The position numbers were made by a program, and so were the translations under genes. Positions 21,880 through 28,748 of a stretch of 28,892 nt of DNA are shown here, one piece after another. The first letter of the stretch is position 1, and every line of letters begins with the position of its first letter. The stretch lies in contig DASUDI010000004.1 of NCBI GenBank assembly GCA_036275695.1, positions 1 through 28,892 of the forward strand, read 5' to 3'. Under the pieces are notes generated by a model that had not been told where the DNA came from, did no database searches, and saw nothing but the letters and a program-made list of their open reading frames with translations. This DNA is from Damh-18 sp036275695. Lineage in GTDB: Bacteria > Patescibacteriota > Minisyncoccia > Phycocordibacterales > UBA918.

Positions 21880-24250
21880 AAAATCTATTCCACAAAAACG
21901 TCTCATATTACTCGACGCGCATGCGATTTTACATCGCGCGTATCACGCCCTTCCAGACTTCACATCACCCACAGGTGAGCCGACGGGCGCGCTTTATGGG
22001 GTTGTGGCAATGCTTCTTAAAATTATTGAAGAACTCAAACCCGATTATATTGTTGCCTGTTACGATCTGCCCGAGCCAACATATCGCCATGAGGTCTATA
22101 CCGCATACAAAGCGGGGCGCGCAAAGACTGACGAAAGTCTTGTATCGCAAATTAAGCGTTCGTATGACATTTTTCACGCATTTCATATACCTATATATGA
22201 ACATGCGGGATTTGAGGCAGATGATATGTTGGGTACCATTGTTGAACAAACGAAAGATGTGCGAGAGGTGCAGGTGGTTATAGCCTCGGGCGATATGGAC
22301 ACGTTACAACTTGTCCGTGATGATTCGGTGCTTGTCTATACGCTCAAAAAGGGAATACAGGATACGGTACTTTATAACGAGACTGCGGTACGCGGGCGTT
22401 TTGGCTTTGGTCCTACACAAATACCCGACTATAAGGGGCTACGAGGTGACCCCTCTGATAACATTCCTGGCATTAAAGGCGTGGGAGAGAAAACCGCAAC
22501 GGAACTCATTACTCATTTTGGAACAGTTGAGCGGATGTACCATGCGATTGCGAAGCATCAAAACGTGCTGAACGATATTGGCATCAAACCACGCATGGCG
22601 GATATTATAAAAGAGGGAGAGGATGAGGCATTGTTTTCAAAAGCGCTCGCAACAATTCGACGTGACGCACCTATTCACTTCGCACTCCCTGAGCATACGT
22701 GGCGTGAAGGATTCGATGTGGAAAAAGTACTGATGCTCTTTGGTGAACTTGGTTTTCGTACGCTTGCCTCGCGCATGAGAACTGTTTTGCATATTGAAAA
22801 AGAAGAAGAAACTTTCGTGGAAGAAGAGATTGATGAAGCACGTCGCAAGCGTGCGTGTATCGCGCTCTGGCTCATTGCGTCAGATACAACAAACCCCTCA
22901 CATGAGGATATTATGCAGTACGGACGCCGTTACCAACTTGAGACTTTTGACGCGATTGAGGCGCGTCTCATGAGTGCGTTAGAACACGAGGGGCTCATGG
23001 AGGTGTATCGTGATATAGAGCTCCCGCTCATGGTGGTATTACAGCATATGGAAAAGATAGGTGTGTGCATTGATGTGAAACACCTTGAAGTGCTCTCAAA
23101 GAAGTTTCACAAAGAAATCGAGCACCTTGAAGCGCGTATTTACGCGCATGCGGGAATGACATTCAACATCAATTCCCCGAAACAATTAGGTGACGTGCTC
23201 TATGATACACTCGGACTCACCCTAAAAAATCAAAAACACACCGCTACGGGACAGCGTTCCACGCGCGAATCAGAATTAGAAAAAATGCAAGGGCTCCATC
23301 CAATTGTAGATGATATACGGAGGTATCGCGAAATTCAAAAACTGGTTTCTACGTACATTGATGTTTTACCAACACTTGTTAAGGAAGACGGACGGGTACA
23401 TACCACTTTCTTGCAGGCGGGTAGTACGACTGGTCGTATGGCAACACAAAACCCAAGTATACAGAACATACCTATCCGTACGGAGGAGGGCCGGGAGATA
23501 CGGAGAGCATTTATTGCTGAAAAGGGATACACACTTGTGGCTATCGACTACTCGCAAGTTGAGTTGCGGGTCGCGGCATTTCTTTCGGGTGATGAAAAGA
23601 TGATTGAGATATTCGCACAGGGAGAGGATGTGCACCGTGGGGTCGCGTCACGAGTATTTGGGGTTGCGCCCGAAGCAGTTACGGCCGACATGCGCCGCCG
23701 CGCGAAGGTAATTAATTTTGGTATTTTGTATGGTATGGGTGTAAACGCGCTTCGGGCGAATCTGGGCGAAGGTACTAGCAGGGCAGAAGCACAGGAGTTT
23801 CTCAATGCGTATTTCGCTACGTTCACGCGCCTCGCGGAATATCTTGAAGAGACGAAGGAGTATGCGCGCGCTCATGGCTACACTAAAACGTTTTTTGGGC
23901 GCAAGCGATATTTTCCCGCGATACAATCCGCTATGCCATTTATGCGCGCGCAGGCAGAGCGCATGGCAATAAACGCACCCATTCAAGGAACATCTGCTGA
24001 CATTACGCGCATTGCTATGGTACGTATTCATGCCTATATAGAGAAGCACGCACTCACTGACGATGTGCATATGATGTTGCAAGTGCACGATGAACTGGTA
24101 TTTGAAATTCGTACCGAGAAGATCGAGGCACTGGTGCCTGCACTGCGGTCCCTCATGGAAGGTGTGTTAAGCGATAAGGAAACCAAAGGTGTGCCACTTC
24201 GTGTTGAGGCAAAGTGTGGACATAATTGGTGTGATATGGAGAATATATAA
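21866..24250 (+). CDS. polA: DNA polymerase I
   Basis: The gene encodes 794 residues. Pol I removes RNA primers and fills gaps. The N-terminal 5'-3' exonuclease domain (about 1-290) has Leu-Leu-Asp-Ala-His-Ala, Phe-Glu-Ala-Asp-Asp, Ser-Gly-Asp-Met-Asp and the Gly-Val-Gly-Glu-Lys-Thr-Ala helix-hairpin-helix. The next ~90 residues are short, charged and show no acidic proofreading motifs. The polymerase domain carries motif A Asp-Tyr-Ser-Gln-Val-Glu-Leu (Asp near 561). Motif B is Arg-Arg-Ala-Lys-Val-Ile-Asn-Phe-Gly (near 612) and motif C is Gln-Val-His-Asp-Glu-Leu (739-744). All polymerase catalytic residues are present. It overlaps tsaE and is followed two bases later by a holA-like gene. Confidence 0.95.
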   Translation: MAPRKKSIPQKRLILLDAHAILHRAYHALPDFTSPTGEPTGALYGVVAMLLKIIEELKPDYIVACYDLPEPTYRHEVYTAYKAGRAKTDESLVSQIKRSYDIFHAFHIPIYEHAGFEADDMLGTIVEQTKDVREVQVVIASGDMDTLQLVRDDSVLVYTLKKGIQDTVLYNETAVRGRFGFGPTQIPDYKGLRGDPSDNIPGIKGVGEKTATELITHFGTVERMYHAIAKHQNVLNDIGIKPRMADIIKEGEDEALFSKALATIRRDAPIHFALPEHTWREGFDVEKVLMLFGELGFRTLASRMRTVLHIEKEEETFVEEEIDEARRKRACIALWLIASDTTNPSHEDIMQYGRRYQLETFDAIEARLMSALEHEGLMEVYRDIELPLMVVLQHMEKIGVCIDVKHLEVLSKKFHKEIEHLEARIYAHAGMTFNINSPKQLGDVLYDTLGLTLKNQKHTATGQRSTRESELEKMQGLHPIVDDIRRYREIQKLVSTYIDVLPTLVKEDGRVHTTFLQAGSTTGRMATQNPSIQNIPIRTEEGREIRRAFIAEKGYTLVAIDYSQVELRVAAFLSGDEKMIEIFAQGEDVHRGVASRVFGVAPEAVTADMRRRAKVINFGILYGMGVNALRANLGEGTSRAEAQEFLNAYFATFTRLAEYLEETKEYARAHGYTKTFFGRKRYFPAIQSAMPFMRAQAERMAINAPIQGTSADITRIAMVRIHAYIEKHALTDDVHMMLQVHDELVFEIRTEKIEALVPALRSLMEGVLSDKETKGVPLRVEAKCGHNWCDMENI

Positions 24251-24252
24251 AT

Positions 24253-24951
24253 ATGCTCTACGTATATTATGGCAATGATGAACTTCGTGTTCGCGCGCAC
24301 GCGATAGAAAAAGCAAAAATACTTGCGGGTGGTTTTGAGCAAGTGACCACACTTTCAAATGAAACCTATGATACTGATATGCTTAAAGACGCGTGTGAGA
24401 GCATATCTCTTTTTGGCGAAACACAAGTATTTATGGTAGACGTGTCATCGCAAGAGACTCTTTTTATGGAGGAGGTGCGCACTATGCGTGACGCATTCGC
24501 TCGTTCAAAAAATCACTTCATCGTTATTGAAAAATCACTTACCGCGGGCGAGAAAAAAAAGTACGAAACACACGCTCATGAAATGGAGGAGTGTGCGCGG
24601 GATACGCAAAAGCAAGAACGTACGGTATTTGCACTGTGCGATGCATTTTTGGAGCGGGACAAAAAAGCGCTGTGGCTTAGGTACACCACATTGAGTGATG
24701 TGCCCATCGAGGAGATTGTCGGCGTACTCTTTTGGCAAATAAAACTTTTACGTCTCGCCGAGCGCACCAAGAGCGCTGAGGAAGCGGGACAGAAGCCATA
24801 CCCCTACAAGAAAGCAAAAGAGGCGCTCCCACGATTTAAGCAAGGAGAAATTGATACGTTCTCACGCTCGCTGGTTACCCTCTATCATGAAGGTCATGCG
24901 GGAGTGCGTGACATGCGTGAAGGATTTGAAGCGTGGATACTGAGTGTGTGA
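24253..24951 (+). CDS. holA: DNA polymerase III delta subunit-like protein, short
   Basis: The gene encodes 232 residues against about 340 in typical HolA. The delta subunit opens the beta clamp for loading onto primed DNA. The start Met-Leu-Tyr-Val-Tyr-Tyr-Gly-Asn-Asp-Glu-Leu-Arg-Val-Arg matches the family's N-terminal pattern. A Val-Phe-Met-Val-Asp block and a helical C-terminal domain with Leu-Phe-Trp-Gln-Ile-Lys-Leu-Leu-Arg-Leu agree as well. The missing length seems to lie in the central domain. The identity is supported by pattern and by coupling to polA, but is less certain than the neighbours. Confidence 0.75.
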   Translation: MLYVYYGNDELRVRAHAIEKAKILAGGFEQVTTLSNETYDTDMLKDACESISLFGETQVFMVDVSSQETLFMEEVRTMRDAFARSKNHFIVIEKSLTAGEKKKYETHAHEMEECARDTQKQERTVFALCDAFLERDKKALWLRYTTLSDVPIEEIVGVLFWQIKLLRLAERTKSAEEAGQKPYPYKKAKEALPRFKQGEIDTFSRSLVTLYHEGHAGVRDMREGFEAWILSV

Positions 24952-24957
24952 TGTGTG

Positions 24958-24992
24958 TATAAAAAAGCGGTGCGAAGCACCGCTTTTTTATA
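24958..24992. terminator. Terminator between holA and tRNA-Lys
   Basis: A palindrome of 16-base arms contains an A6 run, a GC-rich stem, a GAA loop and a T6 run. It is symmetric, so it could also stop transcription leaving tRNA-Lys on the minus strand. Confidence 0.9.
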
Positions 24993-24999
24993 CAATCTG

Positions 25000-25072
25000 T
25001 CCACCCACTAGGGCTCGAACCTAGGACCGTCTCCTTAAAAGGGAGCTGCTCTACCAACTGAGCTATGGGTGG
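25000..25072 (-). tRNA. tRNA-Lys (anticodon TTT)
   Basis: The minus-strand sequence folds into a standard 73-nt cloverleaf. There are seven acceptor pairs (C1-G72 to A7-T66), a four-pair D arm with GG in the loop, and a T arm of five pairs with TTCGAGC. The anticodon loop CTTTTAA has TTT at 34-36. The anticodon stem has four pairs plus a G27-A43 mismatch. The discriminator is A73, and CCA is not encoded, so it must be added by an enzyme. C1-G72 is less common than G1-C72 for tRNA-Lys. Confidence 0.93.
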
Positions 25073-25173
25073 ATATAAAGGTACGCACTTGTTTGCGTGG
25101 CGTAGTATGTATTACGGAACACAAAACGAGCGTGGCAAAAATATACCATATTATCGACTTTTGTCGATAATAT

Positions 25174-25578
25174 TTAAATAGGGAGATCAATTGCAAATGC
25201 ACCCGCGCCGGTAATGCAGAGTGAAAGTGAGACTGCGAGAAGGAGTACAAAAAAAAGCCGTTCTGGCATGAGCGGGTGCGAAAAATATTTTCTTAACATG
25301 AGCGCTTTGAGCGCGAATACGCTCGTGAGAAGCGCGGCGATTTGGGTAAAAAGTCCAATGAATAAGAGCGTGCCCACGATAAGTTCAAATGTACACAAGA
25401 ACCATACGGAGAATGTATTGAATGGAAAAAAGCGCGAGGAGAATATGTTGTCGCGTATGAGTTGCTTGCGGTGGGTAAAATGAACATGTGAAAGATGTAT
25501 GAGTATGAGCGCAACGCAGATACGAATGATAAAATATCCAAAGAGTGCGAGAAATTGAATGGGAAATATACTCAACAT
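25174..25578 (-). CDS. DoxX-like four-helix membrane protein
   Basis: The gene encodes 134 residues from ATG 25578. A GTG seven codons earlier overlaps the -10 element and is less likely. Four hydrophobic segments are visible (about 5-25, 48-68, 70-90 and 102-125). The last ends in a DoxX-type Ile-Thr-Gly-Ala-Gly-Ala-Phe-Ala-Ile-Asp. DoxX-family proteins are small membrane proteins linked in some bacteria to thiosulfate:quinone oxidoreduction or to redox stress. No cofactor-binding residues can be named here, so the function stays open. It runs in the opposite direction to the following methyltransferase. Confidence 0.65.
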   Translation of the reverse strand: MLSIFPIQFLALFGYFIIRICVALILIHLSHVHFTHRKQLIRDNIFSSRFFPFNTFSVWFLCTFELIVGTLLFIGLFTQIAALLTSVFALKALMLRKYFSHPLMPERLFFVLLLAVSLSLCITGAGAFAIDLPI

Positions 25579-25587
25579 ATATGTGTA

Positions 25588-25593
25588 AGTGTA
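25588..25593 (-). promoter_or_regulatory. -10 hexamer for the DoxX-like gene
   Basis: Minus-strand TACACT ends nine bases before ATG 25578, again leaving a leader of only a few bases. It favours this start over the upstream GTG. Confidence 0.4.
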
Positions 25594-25626
25594 ACGCACG
25601 GAGCGTAGTATGGCGATAGGATAGAC

Positions 25627-25655
25627 TTGCGCTGAGTAATGGCACTCGGTATGAT
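25627..25655 (+). promoter_or_regulatory. Promoter of the SpoU-type methyltransferase gene
   Basis: TTGCGC (25627-25632) and TATGAT (25650-25655) are 17 bases apart. The -10 ends nine bases before ATG 25665, so the leader is about two or three bases. Confidence 0.55.
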
Positions 25656-25664
25656 GCGCGCATT

Positions 25665-26138
25665 ATGAAACGATACGTTGTGCTCCACAATATACGAAGC
25701 GCGCACAATGTGGGATCTATATTTCGGACGGCGGATGGGGCGGGTGTGTCCGCGCTCTATATAAGTGGGTATACACCCGCCCCCACTGACCGCTTTGGGA
25801 GAACGCGTGGTGAGATAGCAAAGACCTCACTCGGGGCTACTCAAACAATGCCCTATGAAGTGTGGGAAGACGCAGATGCGCTTGTCGCACATTTGAAAGA
25901 GCAAGGAGTGCGTGTGGTTGCCGTAGAGCAAACTCCGCAAGCGATTGCGTTTGATACATGTACCTTTGAGGGAGATGTGGCATTTGTGTTTGGAAATGAG
26001 GTTACGGGTATTGATGTGGATATGCTTGCGCGCTGTGACGCGCACATACATATTCCTATGCATGGAAAGAAAGAGTCACTCAATGTTTCAGTGTGCGCGG
26101 GTGTGGTGCTGTTTCGGCATACAGGTACACGTGGATGA
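25665..26138 (+). CDS. SpoU/TrmH-family RNA 2'-O-methyltransferase
   Basis: The gene encodes 157 residues, a single SPOUT catalytic domain. These enzymes methylate a ribose 2'-O on tRNA or rRNA using S-adenosylmethionine, which binds in a C-terminal trefoil knot. Motif 1 is Asn-Val-Gly-Ser-Ile-Phe-Arg-Thr-Ala-Asp (15-24). Motif 2 is Phe-Val-Phe-Gly-Asn-Glu-Val-Thr-Gly-Ile. Motif 3 is Ile-Pro-Met-His-Gly-Lys-Lys-Glu-Ser-Leu-Asn-Val-Ser-Val. The lack of an N-terminal substrate-recognition domain suggests a TrmL-like or small TrmH-type enzyme. The exact target nucleotide cannot be deduced. The gene is monocistronic and followed by a hairpin terminator. Confidence 0.85.
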   Translation: MKRYVVLHNIRSAHNVGSIFRTADGAGVSALYISGYTPAPTDRFGRTRGEIAKTSLGATQTMPYEVWEDADALVAHLKEQGVRVVAVEQTPQAIAFDTCTFEGDVAFVFGNEVTGIDVDMLARCDAHIHIPMHGKKESLNVSVCAGVVLFRHTGTRG

Positions 26139-26146
26139 TGTGTGTG

Positions 26147-26179
26147 ACAGAAGCGGACACCTTCGGTGTCCGCTTCTGT
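26147..26179. terminator. Terminator after the methyltransferase gene
   Basis: Fifteen-base perfect arms enclose a TTC turn with the same CACCTTCGGTG core as the tyrS terminator. There is no long T run, so efficiency may be moderate. It also lies 18 bases past the end of the convergent Mur ligase gene. Confidence 0.7.
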
Positions 26180-26197
26180 GCGTCTGCCATGGTGACG

Positions 26198-27484
26198 TTA
26201 ATCGTTTTCACCAAACAACGCCTGCAACTCTTGCTGTACCACCTTCGCATCGCTCCACGGCATTTTGGTGTTATTGGGTCCCATGATATATGGATCGGTC
26301 CCTTTGCCCGAAATGAGCACTACGCTCCCATCGGTGGCGCGCTCAAGTGCGGTACGAATCGCTTTTCTTCTGTCGAGAATAATTGAAAGTTTTGAGGTGT
26401 CGTCAATGCCACGCGCCATGTCATCAATAATTTTTTGAGGATCTTCATCATAGGGGTCTTCATTTGTGAGTATAACGTGCTCGCAGTATTTTGACGCGAT
26501 ACGACCCATTTCGGGACGTTTCCACGTATCACGTCCGCCACCAGTATTTCCTAAGACGCATATTTTCGACTCCTTCTCAAATGCTTTGTAGAGTTTTTCG
26601 AGTGAATCAGGTGTGTGCGCGTAATCTACGATGGCGGTAACCTTTTTTGACGCGCCTTTGGGAGATTTAAATCGTTCCACGCGTCCCTTGATGGGTTCCA
26701 AATCGGTGAGTGCCTTATGAATGGTTTTTATAGGAACGCCAAATGCCTTACCGGTGGTGATGGCTGCGAGTGTGTTGTATACATTAAAAAGTCCCACCAT
26801 AGGTACGCGGATGGTGATGCCATCAATAACGAGACTAATGTCCTCTTTGTTGAGCGTGTGTAATTCAAGATCATCGAGTCCATAGGGTATGGGGTGTTCG
26901 ACAGGGCACGCGAGAAATTTAGCTCCCTGCTCATCATCTCTGTTTGCGATCATGTAGCGCGGGCGCTTAACGGAACGTTGGAGTGCTGTGGCGAGTTTGA
27001 GTTTTGCGGCAATGTATTTCTCGTATGATCCATGTGATTCAATGTGTTCGGGTGAGAGGTTGGTGAATACGAGCGCGTCGAGATCGATACATGTGTGTCG
27101 ATACTGAAGAACCCCTTGTGAGGTCATTTCGATAATGGCAATATCGCATCCCGCATTAACCGCATCCCGCAGAAACTTTTGCATGAAAAAACGTCCCGGC
27201 ATGGTCATCTTGTACATATTACGTTCGCTTTTTTCGCCGATTTTAAAACGTATAGTTCCTGCTACCGCGGTTCGTCTTCCGTCTGCTTCCATGATTGCAT
27301 TTATGAGTTCAGTTACCGTTGATTTTCCCTTGGTGCCAGTAACGCCAATGACGGTAATTTCCTTAGAAGGGAAGCGGTAGTAGAGTGCGCCTATAAGCAC
27401 AAAGAGGAAGTGGTAGGCTGGCTGTGCAATTTTAAATAGTCTGCTCGGGATGAGGCGTTTGATGTAGTATAAAATGGTATCCAT
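26198..27484 (-). CDS. Mur ligase, MurE-like, lacking the N-terminal substrate domain
   Basis: The gene encodes 428 residues. Mur ligases add amino acids to UDP-MurNAc peptides using ATP. The ATP-binding loop Gly-Val-Thr-Gly-Thr-Lys-Gly-Lys-Ser-Thr lies at residues 47-56. In complete MurE it lies beyond residue 100, so most of the UDP-binding first domain is missing. It is replaced by a basic, aromatic, partly hydrophobic ~40-residue segment that might touch the membrane. Central and C-terminal domains look complete: Val-Asp-Tyr-Ala-His-Thr-Pro-Asp-Ser, a Gly-Asn-Thr-Gly-Gly-Gly-Arg-Asp block, and a final Lys-Gly-Thr-Asp-Pro. At the position that selects the amino acid, Glu-Asp-Pro-Tyr-Asp-Glu-Asp-Pro replaces the Asp-Asn-Pro-Arg of diaminopimelate enzymes. 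The added amino acid is therefore uncertain. Confidence 0.85.
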   Translation of the reverse strand: MDTILYYIKRLIPSRLFKIAQPAYHFLFVLIGALYYRFPSKEITVIGVTGTKGKSTVTELINAIMEADGRRTAVAGTIRFKIGEKSERNMYKMTMPGRFFMQKFLRDAVNAGCDIAIIEMTSQGVLQYRHTCIDLDALVFTNLSPEHIESHGSYEKYIAAKLKLATALQRSVKRPRYMIANRDDEQGAKFLACPVEHPIPYGLDDLELHTLNKEDISLVIDGITIRVPMVGLFNVYNTLAAITTGKAFGVPIKTIHKALTDLEPIKGRVERFKSPKGASKKVTAIVDYAHTPDSLEKLYKAFEKESKICVLGNTGGGRDTWKRPEMGRIASKYCEHVILTNEDPYDEDPQKIIDDMARGIDDTSKLSIILDRRKAIRTALERATDGSVVLISGKGTDPYIMGPNNTKMPWSDAKVVQQELQALFGEND

Positions 27485-27514
27485 GAAATGCGTGGTTATG
27501 TGGTGTGGGCATGA

Positions 27515-27575
27515 GGGCGCGGATATTCTTTTTTTAAAGCGGATATTCTTTTTTTAAAAAAGAATATCCGCGCCC
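27515..27575. repeat. Hairpin with one arm tandemly duplicated
   Basis: The 20-base unit at 27519-27538 is repeated exactly at 27539-27558. The 20-base segment at 27556-27575 is the reverse complement of 27515-27534 and also of most of the second copy. The RNA can thus form one of two mutually exclusive hairpins. It lies 31 bases upstream of the Mur ligase start on its coding strand, downstream of the ruvA terminator. Confidence 0.9.
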
Positions 27576-27631
27576 ATACACAATCCCTCACCCCGTATAA
27601 TATCGTGTTTTCCTCTTTGCGTCTAAGAAAA

Positions 27632-27658
27632 GCGTGGGGTTGCTTCGCAACCCCACGC
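27632..27658 (-). terminator. Terminator of ruvA
   Basis: Twelve-base perfect arms with a three-base loop are followed on the minus strand by TTTTCTT. It lies nine bases after the ruvA stop codon. Confidence 0.85.
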
Positions 27659-27666
27659 CCAACCTC

Positions 27667-28236
27667 CTACCGCACGTATTTAAGTGCCTGTTTAATACGT
27701 TCGTTGGTGTCGGTAATATCGTTCGGTATGTTTTGAAGCGCGTCAAGGGCATTTTTTTGTGAGTAGCCGAGCGTGATAAGCGCTTCAAGTACGTCAGCAT
27801 CACGCGAGCTCGGTGCGTGAGTAGACGTTTCAAAGTAAGATACATCAAGTATATCTGCGAGACCTGATACAATATTTTCAGCACTTTTTTTACCAATGCC
27901 TGAAACCTTTGAGAGATATCCCGCGTCTTTCTCAACAACTGCTTTAACAATCGTGCGCGCATCTGCGTGTGCGAGTATGTTCAGAGCAGTTTTAGGGCCT
28001 ATTTTAGGTAGTTTGATGAGGTGCTCAAACATAGTGAGTGTCTCGTGTGCTCGAAATCCATACAGGTCCATGGCATTTTCGCGAACCGCAAGATACGTAT
28101 AGACAGTCACCCGCTCCCCGTCAGTATATGTATCAGCCGGAAGCACCCATATGCGATACCCAACTCCCTGTACGTCGAGTATAAGAGCGTCTGATATCGT
28201 TGTCATAGCAACTGTTCCCGTAAGTCTTGCAATCAT
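27667..28236 (-). CDS. ruvA: Holliday junction branch migration protein RuvA
   Basis: The gene encodes 189 residues. RuvA tetramers bind Holliday junctions and recruit RuvB. The N-terminal OB fold has Val-Gln-Gly-Val-Gly-Tyr-Arg-Ile. Two helix-hairpin-helix motifs follow, Leu-Pro-Lys-Ile-Gly-Pro-Lys-Thr-Ala and Val-Ser-Gly-Ile-Gly-Lys-Lys-Ser-Ala. A short linker and the C-terminal RuvB-binding helical domain (Ala-Leu-Ile-Thr-Leu-Gly-Tyr-Ser) complete it. Length is near the usual 190-205. It is about 10 kb from ruvB and ruvC and is transcribed alone from its own leaderless-type promoter. Confidence 0.94.
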   Translation of the reverse strand: MIARLTGTVAMTTISDALILDVQGVGYRIWVLPADTYTDGERVTVYTYLAVRENAMDLYGFRAHETLTMFEHLIKLPKIGPKTALNILAHADARTIVKAVVEKDAGYLSKVSGIGKKSAENIVSGLADILDVSYFETSTHAPSSRDADVLEALITLGYSQKNALDALQNIPNDITDTNERIKQALKYVR

Positions 28237-28243
28237 ACAAACT

Positions 28244-28249
28244 AGTATA
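28244..28249 (-). promoter_or_regulatory. -10 hexamer for ruvA
   Basis: Minus-strand TATACT ends seven bases before ATG 28236, so transcription should start on or next to the start codon. Confidence 0.5.
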
Positions 28250-28361
28250 GCGTAGTCATGTACACACCACCACAGCGTGCTGGTTTGGTGGCAACGATTT
28301 TGACATTAAGTAAAGCATAAGCAAGGGTAGGTAAGTCTAACACGCCAAGAATACACACCTA

Positions 28362-28390
28362 TTGACCCAACCCCCAATCCCCTGTATAGT
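28362..28390 (+). promoter_or_regulatory. Promoter of rpsT
   Basis: TTGACC (28362-28367) and TATAGT (28385-28390) are 17 bases apart. The -10 ends 11 bases before ATG 28402, giving a leader of about four or five bases. Confidence 0.65.
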
Positions 28391-28401
28391 ACCCACCACA
28401 T

Positions 28402-28656
28402 ATGGCAATCACCAAGAACGCAAAAAAAGCAATACGGAGTCACGCGCGTAAGCGGGTATATAACATACGCAGAAAACGCGCACTCCATGATGCGATACAC
28501 ACCATAGAGACACGTAGACAAAAGGGAGACACCATCACCCCCACCCATCTCGCTACCGCGTATCAAGCAATTGATAAAGCAGCAAAACGAGGAGTTATAT
28601 CCAAGAACACCGCGGCACGCAAAAAATCACGTCTCACAAGACGCGTCATCGTTTAA
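28402..28656 (+). CDS. rpsT: Small ribosomal subunit protein bS20
   Basis: The gene encodes 84 residues, the family's usual length. bS20 is a basic helical protein that binds 16S rRNA near the base of the body. The sequence starts Met-Ala-Ile-Thr-Lys-Asn-Ala-Lys-Lys-Ala-Ile-Arg. It contains Asp-Lys-Ala-Ala-Lys-Arg-Gly-Val-Ile and Asn-Thr-Ala-Ala-Arg-Lys-Lys-Ser-Arg-Leu, all signature blocks of bS20. It is monocistronic with a strong promoter and terminator. Confidence 0.94.
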   Translation: MAITKNAKKAIRSHARKRVYNIRRKRALHDAIHTIETRRQKGDTITPTHLATAYQAIDKAAKRGVISKNTAARKKSRLTRRVIV

Positions 28657-28658
28657 AC

Positions 28659-28685
28659 AAACCCCCGCTCAGAGAGCGGGGGTTT
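28659..28685 (+). terminator. Terminator of rpsT
   Basis: Twelve-base perfect arms (A3-C5-GCTC and its complement) with an AGA loop end in TTT. It begins two bases after the rpsT stop codon. Confidence 0.85.
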
Positions 28686-28733
28686 CTCATACACCTGTGG
28701 ACAACACACCCCACCAAGCACACACCTCCACGA

Positions 28734-28739
28734 TACAAT
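28734..28739 (+). promoter_or_regulatory. -10 hexamer for the last exported-protein gene
   Basis: TACAAT ends nine bases before ATG 28749, matching the leaderless spacing seen elsewhere. Confidence 0.45.
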
Positions 28740-28748
28740 TACCCGTAT

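Noticed and set aside
15405..26179. The shared CACCTTCGGTG core of two terminators as a dispersed repeat element
   Set aside because: Only the loop and closing pairs are shared; the outer stems and flanks differ. This is the common stable UUCG-type terminator loop.
27519..27558. A two-unit CRISPR or satellite array
   Set aside because: The units abut with no spacer, occur only twice, and are complementary to the next segment. There are no cas genes nearby.
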